The notes below the pieces were generated by a model that made no database searches, was not told the DNA's origin, and was given only the letters and a program-made list of their open reading frames with translations. The translations under genes were made by a program, and so were the position numbers. Shown here one piece after another: positions 38,915 to 63,682 of a DNA stretch of 64,000 nt. Source of the DNA: Hirudinaria manillensis (lineage: Eukaryota; Annelida; Clitellata; Hirudinida; Hirudinidae); assembly GCA_034509925.1 (NCBI GenBank), contig CM067529.1:3807501-3871500 (forward strand). Reading direction: 5' to 3'. Within the stretch, counting starts at the first letter, position 1; the number at the start of each line of letters is the position of its first letter.

Positions 38915-41900
38915 ATGTCGGGAAATCAGGAAAATTTAGGTGAGACGTCAAGTGGAGGTAGAATTTTGAAACCAGGCAGCAAATGGAAAATCGTGCAAGA
39001 GTATGTGAACAAATTTATTCTACCTGTGATCAGTAGGAGTCTGATTAATTGTCGTGATTTCAGACGATTTAGGAGAAAACCATCGAAAAGCGAAGAAGTT
39101 ACAGGAGCATGGCAGTCAATTGCCAGGTGTGAAACAAGTTGTGTCACAATCGATTTTCGAATTTGAACTTTTTTTTTATATAAATTTTGATCGCATTATC
39201 TGTGCACCTTGTCAGTTGGATATCTGAACTTATCTACTTGGGAACTTGCTTGCCTTAATGTAGATGTAAATAAAAAAGCTGGTATGTAGTTATTTGGTAC
39301 TATTATTCGAGATTGTTATTGTTGTAACATGTTTCCTTTACTAAGGAACATGGTTTTGGAAGGTTGCAATTTACCAGCTGCTAGAAAGATCCTCCAAATG
39401 AACCTATTCGTTATAAGTGACCCATTGACAAGCTATTTGTCTTGAATATCATGTGATTAAAAGCTCATTTTAATTTAAAAATGATTCTAAAATCATTCTC
39501 AAATGTAATAACTGAAATTACTTTTCATCTCGATCATCACCACCAGGAAAGCATACAACTTCTTCGGAGTCCCGGCAGATGAAGTCGACGAAGACAATCT
39601 GAGGGAAAAGTGGAATTCCAGGCTGAAGCAATTATATGGAAAAGGCAGATGGTTGGCTGTGAAGGATGAAGAATCCAGGGAAAAAGATTTCCTTCAGCTG
39701 GATCAGTTGGACTCTGGAGCAAGGTTTAGAACTTCTGGTGCTTCTTACAGTCATGTCTCGAGAGATCGCGATGGATCAGATTTCTTTCTTCGAACGTTTT
39801 CATGTCGGCAAGGATTTTTATGCTTTCTCGGTCGTTTGGTCAATCAAAAGACGTTGATTTACGACATTATCAACAACAACAACAACAACAATCATGTCAT
39901 CGTCATTGGAAACAACTCTATCAATAGAAGTGATAACATTTGCTTCCATCCTAATCATTTGGTCTTGTGCTGATAGGACACGTAGATGTGATGGTTGCTT
40001 ATTTTATTTTTCCTCTTTATCTCGACCAGTTGTCACCAACATTCTTAAAAATTGCACAACAAATGTCTTTTACTCCGATGAAGTCGTTCGTTTGAACTTC
40101 TCGCAGGAAGTCTCCGAGGATGGTTTCCATGAAACCCAAGGACAACGTCCTGAAGCTGGCATTCGATGCTTTCAAAGGCAGAGCGGTAATTATTTGGTCG
40201 TGTTTCGTGCTTTAGGTGGTTTTATGATGAGAATTTGTGAGGGAAAAGAATAGATTTTATTTTGTTGTTTAATTATTATATTGAGTATTTCATTTAATCT
40301 TCATTTTTCTTTGAAATATTTAGTAAATAATGTTGCATGGAGTAGTGGATGATGATGATGATAATGAGGATGTTGTTATGATGTTAGTGGTGATGATTTT
40401 TATTATTGTGGTGGTGGCCATGATTCTTTATCCCATATGACTAATCACTGAGTAACAAAGAAGTAAACAAACTTAATTTCATTAATTAATTATTAAGATG
40501 ATTGAACTTCATTAACAACAGATTGGAACACCAGAAGTGAAGCACAGAAGCATCGCCAGATCGGTCCTGGTGGGTCAAGAGATTTCGTGATTTTGAAAAC
40601 GTGACTGATTTTATGACGGACCCGCATCGTCTGCTCGAAATGATGACGTTTGGCAATCGTAATTGCCCTCGACCAAACGAGTCTTAGGACGATTAAATAC
40701 TCTTTAAAAGTGCTCAGCAATTATTCGGAAATTTTTGCAAATAATTCGGCGAGATTTCCTGCACCGATTCAGGACGCTCACAGGAGAACGGACAGGCACG
40801 GACCGCGGGAAGTCGAGGAAAGCACCTTCTTTGACCAGACGAGTCCGACTCCCCCCTCGGAGGGTGAGGGTGGCCCACCGATGAGATTAATGGCGTTAGG
40901 GGTTTTGTGGAATAAATTTTTTTCTGCTCATTCCATTGTTCTATTATATTTAATAATATTAATAATAATTGTTGTCATTAATATTATAATTATTGTATTA
41001 AATATCATATAATAATTATTTATAATAATATTGTCGGTGTTGTTGTTATTTCTCAGAACGGCTGCTCCGACAAGGAAGAAGAAAGCCACGGAGGGACTCG
41101 ACGAATCCGACAGCGCGCCGTTCGTCGGGGACAGGATCGACGGAAAGTTTCTGGAAGGACTGTCGGAACTGTCGGACACCTCGAAGAGGGAGGCGGGGAC
41201 GGGAGGGTTTTTTGGGAGGCACTTCCTGGGGCTGACCAGGGATAGGTCGAAGATTGACCCGCAAACTCAGAAGGAACTCGAAGCTGCTGACGACCTCCTC
41301 CACAGGTTCGCTTGTGTTTCTGTATTGCGGTCTGCAGACTATTGTATTGTATTGTTTTTTTTTAATATTTTGTTTTAAATTTCACTTTTTTGTTTTAATA
41401 TGTTTCATTATGCTCATTATCACTCAATTAAAAAGTGGCTTACTACCTTATACTTTATTAGGTATTTGTTTTAGATTATAAATGTTTTAATTGGTTATTT
41501 TTTTTTAAAATTAATTTTGCTTCTTTTCATTATTGTAACTAAAATGTCATGATCGCCGATGCAATGTCAATCTACTCTTTCTTCTGTTTTTCACTCAAAG
41601 GCCTTTCTTCACGTACTGGGTGACCTTCGTCCAAGTCGTCTGCTACATTGTCACCATCTCTGTTTACGGTCTGGCACCCATTGGGTTCCAGGAAACGGTT
41701 GTTGAGGGTGAGGTATGTGAACATATTATTATGTGAACATGTTATTATTATTATTATTATTATTATTGTTATTATGTTAACATGCTGTTATTATTACCAT
41801 TATTATTTTGTGAACATAACATTAGCATTATTATTATTTCCATAACTATTTATTTATTGTTGTTATTGCCATTATATATCATTATTGCTTTCAATTAACA

Positions 41901-42176
41901 AAGTTTATTAAAATTTTATTTATTTTTCGTGACTTTAAATGTTCGACTGCCTTCAAAAATACATAGCTTTATTTTGTCCTCGAAAAATTTAAACTTAAAA
42001 TCTCGACAAGGTGATGTCATCGGGGTTGTTTGTGGAGTCCGTGACTTATGTCGAGAAGGACAATTTCTGGATAGGTCCGAGACAGGTAAACACATCAATG
42101 TATTTGTTATTATTACTATAATAATAATTATTATTATTATTGTTATTAATAATAATTATTACCATTATAATCATTA

Positions 42177-42210
<34 letters not shown>

Positions 42211-42537
42211 GTCATCATCATCTGGCCATTTTCTTTGAGGCCGACCTGATTCACCTCGGAGCCAAGTACTCACCCTGCATGAGGAAGGACACCAATGTGG
42301 AGAAGGCCATCGCGGAAGATCGTGCGAAGGAGAACCAAACGGCCTGCTGCGTCAGGAACGACGGGGCGGGATGCGTGCAGACGTCCAGGAAGAGATGTTC
42401 GGTGAGGCGTGACAGAAGCGTGACAGGGTTGGGGTCGTGAGGTGCACGAGATGATCTTGGAAGAGGAAGTTCAGGAAAATATTGGAAATGAACAGAAGTG
42501 ATTTCGTGATAATAATAGTGCAACAACAACAGTAGTA

Positions 42538-42577
<40 letters not shown>

Positions 42578-43847
42578 TGGTAATAATGGTATTTTAATTA
42601 ATATCAATAATAATTATAAAATAAAATTTTTATAACCTCCAGTCTATAATGTCAACGTGGTACAAGAGGGAACACGGGACCGTGTGTGCTCAGGATCCCG
42701 AGTTAGTAGTTGACCTCTGAACTCTTCGTAATTTATTTATTTATTATTTAATTTATTTATTTACTGCAACAATTAATGAAATGTTTTCATAAGATGGTGG
42801 CAATTGATTATTTAACTGACCATTCAGCCAACTGACCTATCAATCTTTTGGTTACTCAGTTAATTGGTCAATCAATCAATCAATCAATCAATCAGCTAAT
42901 CAATCAGTCAATCAATCAATCTATCTATCTATCAATCAATCAATCTTTTCAGTTATTGTCTGGAACCTGCCTCACTGGAGCCTTACAATTGGCCTAAAGA
43001 CATCATTGATTGGCCTGTGAGTCAGCTCGTCATCATCATTCTTTTGGTCATGAATTTGATCATTATCATGACCTGTTATGCCATCATCACTTTCCATCAC
43101 CATCAACCAAAATGTCATCACCAGCAGTAACATACCATTTCCTCACATCATTTTTTCAATCATCCATCCCTCCTTAAAAAAAGATCTGCAAGAGGACACC
43201 GAACTTCACCAACGGTGGTCCTGCCCACATGACCTGCACCCTGGCAGGGAAGCCGTGCTGCGTGGGCATCCAGGGGGAGTGCATAGTGACCACCAGGGAG
43301 CACTGCCAGTTCCTGAGGGGTTATTTCCATGAAGAGGCCTTTCTTTGCTCTCAGGTCGATCGGTGCTTCTCTGGCTTTTGTTTTTGAGTTTGCAAAGCAG
43401 CACTGAATGAAACTCTCATCATTGTAAAGATGCATCTTTCTTTTCATTCCAAAATTTTGTTGCGGATAGAATTTCAAAGGCGAAGATCTCTTTGCTTTTC
43501 CAGGTGTCCTGCATGAGCGAGACCTGCGGAATGATTCCATTTTGGAACCCGAAGAGACCCGACCAGATCTACAGGCTGTGGATCTCCCTCTTCCTCCATG
43601 CTGGGTAATGGGAAGCTGATTTTATAGGCCGTGGGGTTCTCGAATTTGGATCGATCAATCAAAGCTGGGATGTATTGCATCCTTGTTAAGAATTTGTGTC
43701 GTGAACGTTTAAACTGTAGTCTTATTCATGAAGTAGCTGCTTGTTGGAGCTAATTAGAAGCTAATAATATAATCTTATGATTAGAAGTTGTTGTTTGATT
43801 GTACTTTGCACTGTTTTTAAGAAATTAGGTCATCATCATTCAATCCT

Positions 43848-43920
<73 letters not shown>

Positions 43921-44924
43921 CCAATCAATCAACCAACCATATAGCAATTACTTGTTCAATCTGCATGTCTTTCTGACCAATTTATTTTATTTATTCATCT
44001 TAATAATTGTTAATTTACTCCAGGTTGTTGCAGTTGATCCTCTCCATTTTGTTCCAATTCCTGATCATGAGGGACGTGGAAAAGATGATGGGTTGGTTCA
44101 GGACGGGTCTCATTTACATGTTGAGTGGAGTCGTTGGCAGTCTCGCCAGTGCCATATTCGTGCCTTACCACGTTGAGGTGAACCAAAATTACATTGCCAT
44201 AATTATATTATGGATGGGTTGTGCTCATTATAATACGTTAATTTGATTTGAATCATTAATCATTAAAAATAAATTCTTCTTCTTATTATTATTATTGTTA
44301 TTATTGTTGGTGAATCATCACTGGAGCTCATTAGAGCAATCATGTTGGTGGGCCGGAAGAACACGCCCTCAGAGTTTCACAAAATTAATTCTTTGTTGGC
44401 ATTCTGTTGATGGTGCTTTTAAAATATTGTAATTGCTAAAAAAAGACATTTAATTTTTTGCTAAAAAATGTAAAAATCACCTACCAATCCAGGCAGGACC
44501 CTCGGGATCCCAGTTCGGCATACTGTCTTGCATATTCGTGGAGCTGATCCACAACTGGGGCAACCTGAGCAGGCCCTACACGGCCCTCGTCATGCTCCTC
44601 CTCCTCCTCCTCGCCCTCTTCGTGGTTGGTCTGCTCCCGATAATCGACAACTACGCTCACCTGTTCGGATTCGTTTACGGCTTCCTTCTCTCCTTCTCCG
44701 TCATGCCCCACGTGACGCTCAACATCTCCGAGAGGCGCAAGAAGATGATCGCCGTCTTCGTCTGCTTCTTCGGTAGCATCATCGTCCTCCTCGTGCTCGT
44801 CCTCCTCTTCTACGTGGTTCCTATCTACGACTGCTCCTACTGCCAGTACTTCAGCTGCATACCGTTCACCAACAATTTCTGCGACACCATGGAGGTCAAG
44901 ATCAGAAGGACGGAGGGGAGTTAG
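38915..44924 (+). CDS. RHBDF: iRhom (inactive rhomboid family, RHBDF1/2 type)
   Basis: ER/Golgi polytopic pseudoprotease that controls trafficking of client membrane proteins such as ADAM17 in other animals. Exons: 38915-39126, 39547-39723, 40107-40185, 40522-40569, 40773-40863, about 41086-41305, 41601-41712, 42011-42085, 42240-42401, 42643-42701, 42953-43016, 43184-43354, 43504-43604, 44024-44177, 44493-44924; about 718 residues. The acceptor of exon 6 is uncertain (41,086 keeps frame). A cytosolic N terminus precedes the first membrane segment (about 278-298). The Cys-rich lumenal iRhom homology domain and the rhomboid core follow. The active-site loop reads Gly577-Pro578-Ser579-Gly580, with His631 in NYAHLFG. 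In membrane segment 2 the oxyanion positions are His522, Gln527 and Ser531. Exon 1 contains a possible 63-nt in-frame intron (39,001-39,063). Confidence 0.94.
42537..42575. repeat. (AAT)n microsatellite in an iRhom intron
   Basis: A short AAT run between the exons ending at 42,401 and starting at 42,643. Another ATT-rich patch lies at 42,120-42,215 in the preceding intron. Confidence 0.85.
42868..42950. repeat. (ATCA)n/(ATCT)n in an iRhom intron
   Basis: Imperfect ATCA tetranucleotides with a short ATCT block end a few bases before the TTTTCAG acceptor of the exon at 42,953. Confidence 0.9.
43849..43950. repeat. (AATC)n microsatellite in an iRhom intron
   Basis: About 100 bp of AATC/TCAA units, nearly perfect with a few AACC variants at the 3' end. 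Confidence 0.95.
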
Positions 44925-45239
44925 AGTGAAAACTACCTCCTCTCCCCCCCCCCATTATCCCCCACTCGGGACAAGGCCACGCCTTCCACGGTGTCTTAAA
45001 CTAGATTAGCTCGTGGTGGATATATTTTTATCGGATCGTTTTCAAGGTCCATGATGGTAGTATTTTTTAATAGCTTTTGTTACTTCTATTTTTCATGCTT
45101 TTACCTCTGATGTAAGTATTTCTTGTTTTGCTTGGTTCTTGCATAATTCAAACTCTTATATTATTGATTTACTGACCTTAGCCTGCGCTAAGAGCATTTT
45201 TACTGAAATTATTTTCAGATGATCTTGTCAGCGTAAAAA

Positions 45240-45245
45240 AATAAA
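45240..45245 (+). terminator. AATAAA poly(A) signal, iRhom
   Basis: An exact AATAAA lies 315 bp after the iRhom stop codon. It is followed by a T-rich stretch at 45,250-45,258. Confidence 0.6.
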
Positions 45246-45250
45246 ATCCC

Positions 45251-45256
45251 TTTATT
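45251..45256 (-). terminator. AATAAA poly(A) signal, BARD1
   Basis: TTTATT on the plus strand reads AATAAA for the minus-strand BARD1 transcript, 174 bp beyond its stop. It lies only five bases from the opposing iRhom signal. Confidence 0.55.
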
Positions 45257-45429
45257 TCAAATCCAAATACTAGACCATCAAAAGGAGTGACTGACTGCAA
45301 AATATAAATACATTCAGTCATCATTTTTGAGAGAAAATATAGAGAAATAAACTCTTCTAAAAATCAACAAAAAGCAGACATGGCAGCGTCGTCACGGTAA
45401 CAACAATAAAAACGACAACGGCTTTTCAA

Positions 45430-47837
45430 TTAATTCCCGTCTGATCCACGGACGAGGGACAGAGAGGAGATGCAGTCGAAGATCCAAGAGGCGGTGACCC
45501 TGCACAGCCTCCTGTTGATGATCGAACAGTTGGACTTCCCTGGAAGGACGTCAACAACGACAAAGAAGGAACAGGAGGCAAACGGAGAGTCGGGCGTCGT
45601 GTGGAACGGCACGGTCGTGGAGAGCCCGCCAGATCGACGTGCCCCCACGAAGGACGCGCCTGCGCCGGGAGTCCCCGGAAAGGCTTCGAGGTCCGAGTCC
45701 GTGACCTTCGGTTCCCTAGAGAGCAGCTGGCCCGAACCGTGCCCCACCAGGGACGTCAATTCTGCCCTCAGGCGGCCGGAGATTGAATTCGAGAGGTAGA
45801 AACTGCAGCCGCTGAAAATTCCTGGGATCTGGAAAAAAATGAAAGTCTGAGATGCTTGTGGGTGCAAAGAAGGAAGTGATGATGATGATGATGACGAGGC
45901 TGTAATTAATTGCTGTTATTTTGTGATTCATGTGATCTGTTAAAATTAGAAACAGAAAAACCATTTATCTGAGTTATTTATCCACTCTGATAGAAGTGAT
46001 CATCATTACCATGACACCACTACCATATTCATCATCATCATCATCATCATGGTAGAATCACATGGAAAAAGAACAGAGCACTGTAATGATCATGAATATT
46101 GAAGAGGCTGTCAATCACCTTGTTGAGAACATTGGTCCGAGACCTCGAAGGGGCGGAGCTGTTCGGACTGATGGAGCAACCGGAGACCTCGTAGCGCCCT
46201 TCTTCCACCCAATCATGTTTTGCCTCGCAAGCTCTCAACCCTTTAGGCAAAGAAGGACAAAAGGATTTATTTTAGCATTTGATTTACTAAAATTAAGTCT
46301 TGTAATTACAATTTACTATTTAATATAAATAATAATAATTATAATAACAATTATTATTTTAGTAAATTGTAATTAAGCGATGTTGAATAAAATATCTCCC
46401 TTGTTTTATTTTAAATATTTTTGCTCTGAAGGCAAAGGATATTTGATTGCTGATGGTCAACTACATTTATTATATTATAACTGGATTAAAATTATAAATT
46501 AACAATAAATAAATAATAATAATACAATATATTTCAACAAACCACTTTAATTAATTAATTGCAAATCAACCAAAAAAAGAAAAAACAAGAAAAAACATCT
46601 GGCACTGACAGTCCTCAGTTACAATCCACTTTCCCATCAGAACTGCCAGCATGTACTTCAGGGTCCTTTGGCAGGCCTTGCCATTGACGGACGAAACGAC
46701 GACATGAGTCACTGAAAGCGGAAAACATGTTTATATTAATTTATTATAAAAATACGTGTTTATATCATTTATTATTAAAATACATGTTTATATCGTTTAT
46801 TATTAAAATGCATGTTTATATCATTTATTATTAAAATACATGTTTATATCATTTATTATTAAAATACATGTTTATATCGTTTATTATAAAAATACATGTT
46901 TTTTATCATTTATTATTAAAATTTATTATTTTCACAAGTATTTTCTTAAATAGGTTCTTATTGCAGCATTTATCCACCTAATAGATTGTGATGTAATATC
47001 TATTCAATATAATAGGAGGTTAATCTTGAATATCTTCCAAATGAAAAAAAAACCCCAAAAAACAATACAACACAATTTTAAACCCATTAACACTAAAAAT
47101 AATTAATTAATTAATTAATATTAAACCAATCAATTAACTAACATACAATTAAAATTTCGCTGTCAACATCCGAACTCACCTTCCTCGGTGATGTCGTCCT
47201 CAGAGTACCACCCCAGTCTTTCGAGCAGCCCTTCCAGCCACGGCCTCTTGACCTTTTCGATGCCCGTCGTTGCCACTACGACTCTTGCGGGTCGGAGGCA
47301 CCTCGACGCCTTGGAGGTGTCATCGACGCGGAGTCGACGGGAAGAAGGAAAAGTCGTTAAAAATTCATGTCGAATGAAAACCTTTCGTTGTTTTGCAAAA
47401 GCTTCGAGCGTTCACGGAAGTAATTGCAGTAAAAGAGGGCGTGAAATTATGATGACGACATCATCATTATCATGATCAGCAGCACTTCCACGATCATCAT
47501 CATCACCGCCTACACTATCATCATCATTATCAACACCAGCACTATCACCATCACAATTGTTAACCTCATTGACCCCAATACCTTGGTAGGTTTAACATCC
47601 GAGTTCTTGTGATCCTCCAGCAACTTCAGTATCTCGGGACTTGTGGCGTAGAACCCTGGCGTCTGCCCCTCGTCGTTTCTGGTCGGTAAACGAATAAATT
47701 AATAAATTAATCAGCAAAGAAGTGTTAGTTAAAGCAATTATGGAAAGTTACAAGTTAATGGAATTCATTGCTGAGATTAGTTAAAAGATAATAATAATAA
47801 TTGAGGCAATATTTTAACTTAATGGCAACTAAAATGA

Positions 47838-47875
<38 letters not shown>

Positions 47876-50615
47876 CATTTATGACTCATGTTTTAGACCT
47901 GACGTTTGTGTCTGCTCCCCTCTCCAGCAGGATCCGAACGCACTCCGTCTGTCCGTTCATGGCCGAGTCGTGGAGCGGGGTGCAGTTGCTCCCCCCTGGT
48001 GCGTTGACGTCTGCCCCGCTATCCAGGAGCAGACGCACAAGTCCTTCGTGTCCGTGGTTGCAGGCCTCGTGCTTTCAAGGAGGAGAGGATTTCATTTTAA
48101 ACATCTACTTGATGACTAATTGATTCCACAGATGAGTACAGGATTGTTAAAGATTCTTATCAGTACGTTGTACTTTTTTTCAAGTACTGTTATGTGTACT
48201 AAGTAGCTGCAGTGAGTACCAAGTATTGGTACTTGAAAACAGACTATTGGTTACAAATGTTACAACGTCCTTTCTTAAATTCCAAGTACAGCCAAGTACA
48301 ACTGCATGGTTGAATTATTCAATCATCAATGATTGAACAATAATAGGAAATAATTCAAATTATTTATAAATTATCGATATCAATATATTTTATAATTATG
48401 ACACGATAAAAACACGTCCTTCTCTCGAACATGTTGCAAGCTTATAGGCATACCATAGTTTTGGGGAAGGATAAAAATAGCTAATAATAAAAAATAATAA
48501 TAAAAATAGATAAAAACACCAGGCAAATGATGCTCACCAATGGTGTCCAGTTGGCATTGTCTCTGACATTGGGGTCCATACCTCCATCAAGTATCTGCCT
48601 TGCCAACTCCAGATTCCCCTACGGACGTTGATAACTGAATGTATTATCAGTACATTTGCATAGATGTGTTTCGTATAGGTTCGGATGGTTCTGATGGTGA
48701 TGTCATGGTTTTTAAGATGAAGTTAATGTGAGAGATCAATGAATGATTTAGATGAATTGATTTGAATATGATGTAAATTAATAATAAATAATTGTTCCAA
48801 ATAAATCTCTTTAAAAGTTTTTAAATACTTAATTAAAGGATTGTTATTTTAACTAAGAGCACACAACTCATTGATATTATTATCCACTTTCTACATGAAA
48901 GTAACAATTTATCAATTTATCGTTATTATTCTGTAGTTAAATGATTCCAAAAGCAACCAACTTTAATGCAGGCAGTGTGAAGGGCAGTTTCACCCTTCAT
49001 GTTCCTCTTGATTCTGTCGCTTTTCTTCGAGGTGCTCGGCAGTTTGACTTTGTCGACCTTCGGCATGGCTTTCGGGGTACTGGGGACTGAATTTTCACCC
49101 TTTGACCTCGGTCGCCCCCTCTTGGAAGTTTCGGGTGCAACGGGAGATTCGATACCGAAATAAGAATCGAAAGTCGAGTTCAAGTCGTTTTTCAAAATCT
49201 TCGGGGGAATCTTTTTGGGAGCCCGAACGCTGCTCTCCGAGGGTTTCCGATCCGAGGGCCGGAGCGACTTCCTAGGCCTTCCGGGCCGCCTGCACTCGGA
49301 AGCCGGAGTCAGAAAGGCAGACGAGTTTTTGCTGGGGTCTGAAGACCTGATCGGCGTGGGGAGACTGGAGGATCGTGGAATTTCCGTGGTGCTGACGGCA
49401 TCGGTTTCTTTGGATGTCAAAACCCGAGGCTCTCCTAGCAACAGGAGAGAATCGACTGCTGCCTTTGGTTCTGAATTTGGGGACACGTCTTCCTCAGATG
49501 CTGGCATTTTCTCTTCCTGAATCTTTCTGGATTCTATGGAAGTCTTGCACTTTCGCTGTTTCTTCGAGTCATTCTCGCTCTCCACTTCGAGCAAATTTGT
49601 GTTGTTTCTGTCGGTCATGTCTTCTTGTTCTCTTTTTCGTTTTCTTTGTTTTTCTACCTTTTTGTCGTCTGCAGTTTTGTTTCCTCGGTCAGAAAAATTG
49701 CAAACATTTGTCTTAACTGCCTCTAATAACTTATTAGAACGAGGAGATTTTTGAATCAGAGTTGAACGTTTATTTCTTAAAACATCAACTTCTTCATCGC
49801 CAGATTCATCTCCTTGTGAACCTTCCAAATCACAAAATTCTCCAATGGCTTCCACAGTTTGAGTTTTTTTGGCTTCTGAATTTTGCATGTTTTTGCTACC
49901 ATTATCAATTCCAGTTGTCTCATTACTGTCAAAATCAAAACTCAGAACTTCTGCTATTTCAGTCTGTGTCAAACTGCCAGCTGAAATAGAAATCCTTTTT
50001 GCTCAAGAGATTTTAATTTTTAGTTTTGTTTCGTGAATTATGTAGAACTCACTTTCAAAGCGTAAGTTCAACACTGCTAAGAGCTTGGTGCATAATTCAA
50101 GAGGAACGTTCAAGTCCATGCTCTCCCTGACTTTTAATTTGCTACGACACTTAGGGCATTCTTCTTTCTCAGACGAACATTTCCTGAAATTGCAACACCA
50201 AGAGGGTTTCTAAATGGCCGCTCAACAGAAAGGAATCGGTCTTCGGCCGATTACGGATCATAAAAAATGCAAAGTGCACCATCATCACCTCTCACCATCG
50301 TCTAACCTGCAAAGGTGTACATTGCAGCACTGCGACACCAGAAACTCGCCTTCAGCACTTTTACTGAAAGTTGAAGAATTTAAGCATTTTTAGCCGATCA
50401 AGACCTTCGTAAATAAGTTAAAGCCTTTATTCAATTGTACATTAGCGCACGTCACAGAAAAAATTTCACTAGGCGTTCACTTCTCGTTTTCAAAATAGCG
50501 AACTTTTCGAAATCCATTACCACGAACTGCAGGTGAAAACATTGATGAAATGTCCGAGGGCCTTCAGCGTCTTCATCCATGGAGATTCGAAATCATTGGT
50601 CAACCCGGAACTCAT
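45430..50615 (-). CDS. BARD1: BRCA1-associated RING domain protein 1
   Basis: Partner of BRCA1 in the E3 ligase that ubiquitinates H2A during recombination repair. Eleven exons (transcript order): 50615-50521, 50363-50307, 50183-50053, 49980-48962, 48618-48538, 48071-47899, 47678-47582, 47309-47180, 46711-46610, 46240-46119, 45828-45430. They sum to 801 residues in frame (human 777). The start is the ATG at 50,615. Order: RING (Cys29-Cys63), a long charged Ser/Lys-rich linker in the 1-kb exon, four ankyrin repeats (exons 4-7), and tandem BRCT domains (exons 8-11). The second BRCT keeps GQLLSREPK and the C-terminal Trp-Ile-Phe-Asp-Cys. In the first BRCT, Thr-Leu-Lys at the human Thr617-Lys619 position supports phosphopeptide binding. 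In the RING, the His ligand is shifted by one position (see findings). Intron 8 has a 28-bp minisatellite. Confidence 0.96.
46722..46927. repeat. 28-bp minisatellite in BARD1 intron 8, about seven copies
   Basis: The unit is ATCATTTATTATTAAAATACATGTTTAT with small changes (CGTTTATT, TACGTG, TGCATG). It begins 11 bp from exon 9, directly upstream of that exon's acceptor in transcript orientation. Confidence 0.9.
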
Positions 50616-51306
50616 TTCAAACCTAGGCCTCTCCGAATTCGAAATCCACCTTTCTATCCCGCCCGTGATAAAGTAAACAAAGAAAATGGGAGCTAAAGAC
50701 AAACTTGCCCGTAAAAGTCTGTTTTTCGTGTAAATGCAGACAAAAAAAATATTATTCTTTATTCGCTGCAGAATAATGCATGCATTTGCGCCGGCGAAAT
50801 TTTATACGAAATTTTTTTGTATTCCGGAGCCGTCTTCCACTGTTTCTGGTTTTTATTTGCAGTTTGGCAGTACAAAAAAAATTAGAAATCTAACAAAAAC
50901 GTATTTTATTGAAGCCCTCTTTCGCTAGACGATAATATAAACATAATGACCTGGCTAAAACTAACGGAATAATGTCGAATTTAAAATTAAAATTTATATT
51001 CTCTCGTCCGAATCAATGTCGTTGTTCAACAACAACGGCAACAACGAAGCAACAAATTGTCGTTGTTCTTCACGATGGAAATCATCTTTAAAGGTGGTTG
51101 CGTTTCTACTATGGGTGGTCTGCTACTAGGAACAAAATAAGGATGATGATGACGATGACGATGACAATAATTATGACAATTAGAAGATGATAACATTAAA
51201 ATAAAATATGTCAAATGGTATCAACAACAGTGCAACAAAAAAAAACATTTGATCACGACAAATCATGTTTACTCGAATTGTCGTCTCGAAACAACGTCTT
51301 TCGTTG
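50616..51306. other. Between BARD1 start and the CUB gene stop
   Basis: Contains the BARD1 promoter and 5' UTR on the minus strand. A minus-strand AATAAA (TTTATT at 50,905-50,910) lies about 400 bp beyond the CUB gene stop and is its likely poly(A) signal. A short GAT/GAC run lies at 51,141-51,163. No exon is seen. Confidence 0.5.

Positions 51307-63682
<12,376 letters not shown>

Larger units (their letters stand above)
44925..45429. other. Overlapping 3' regions of iRhom and BARD1
   Basis: Convergent 3' UTRs. After a C-rich run near 44,948, the interval is AT-rich and holds one poly(A) hexamer for each strand, listed separately. No exon is seen. Confidence 0.6.
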
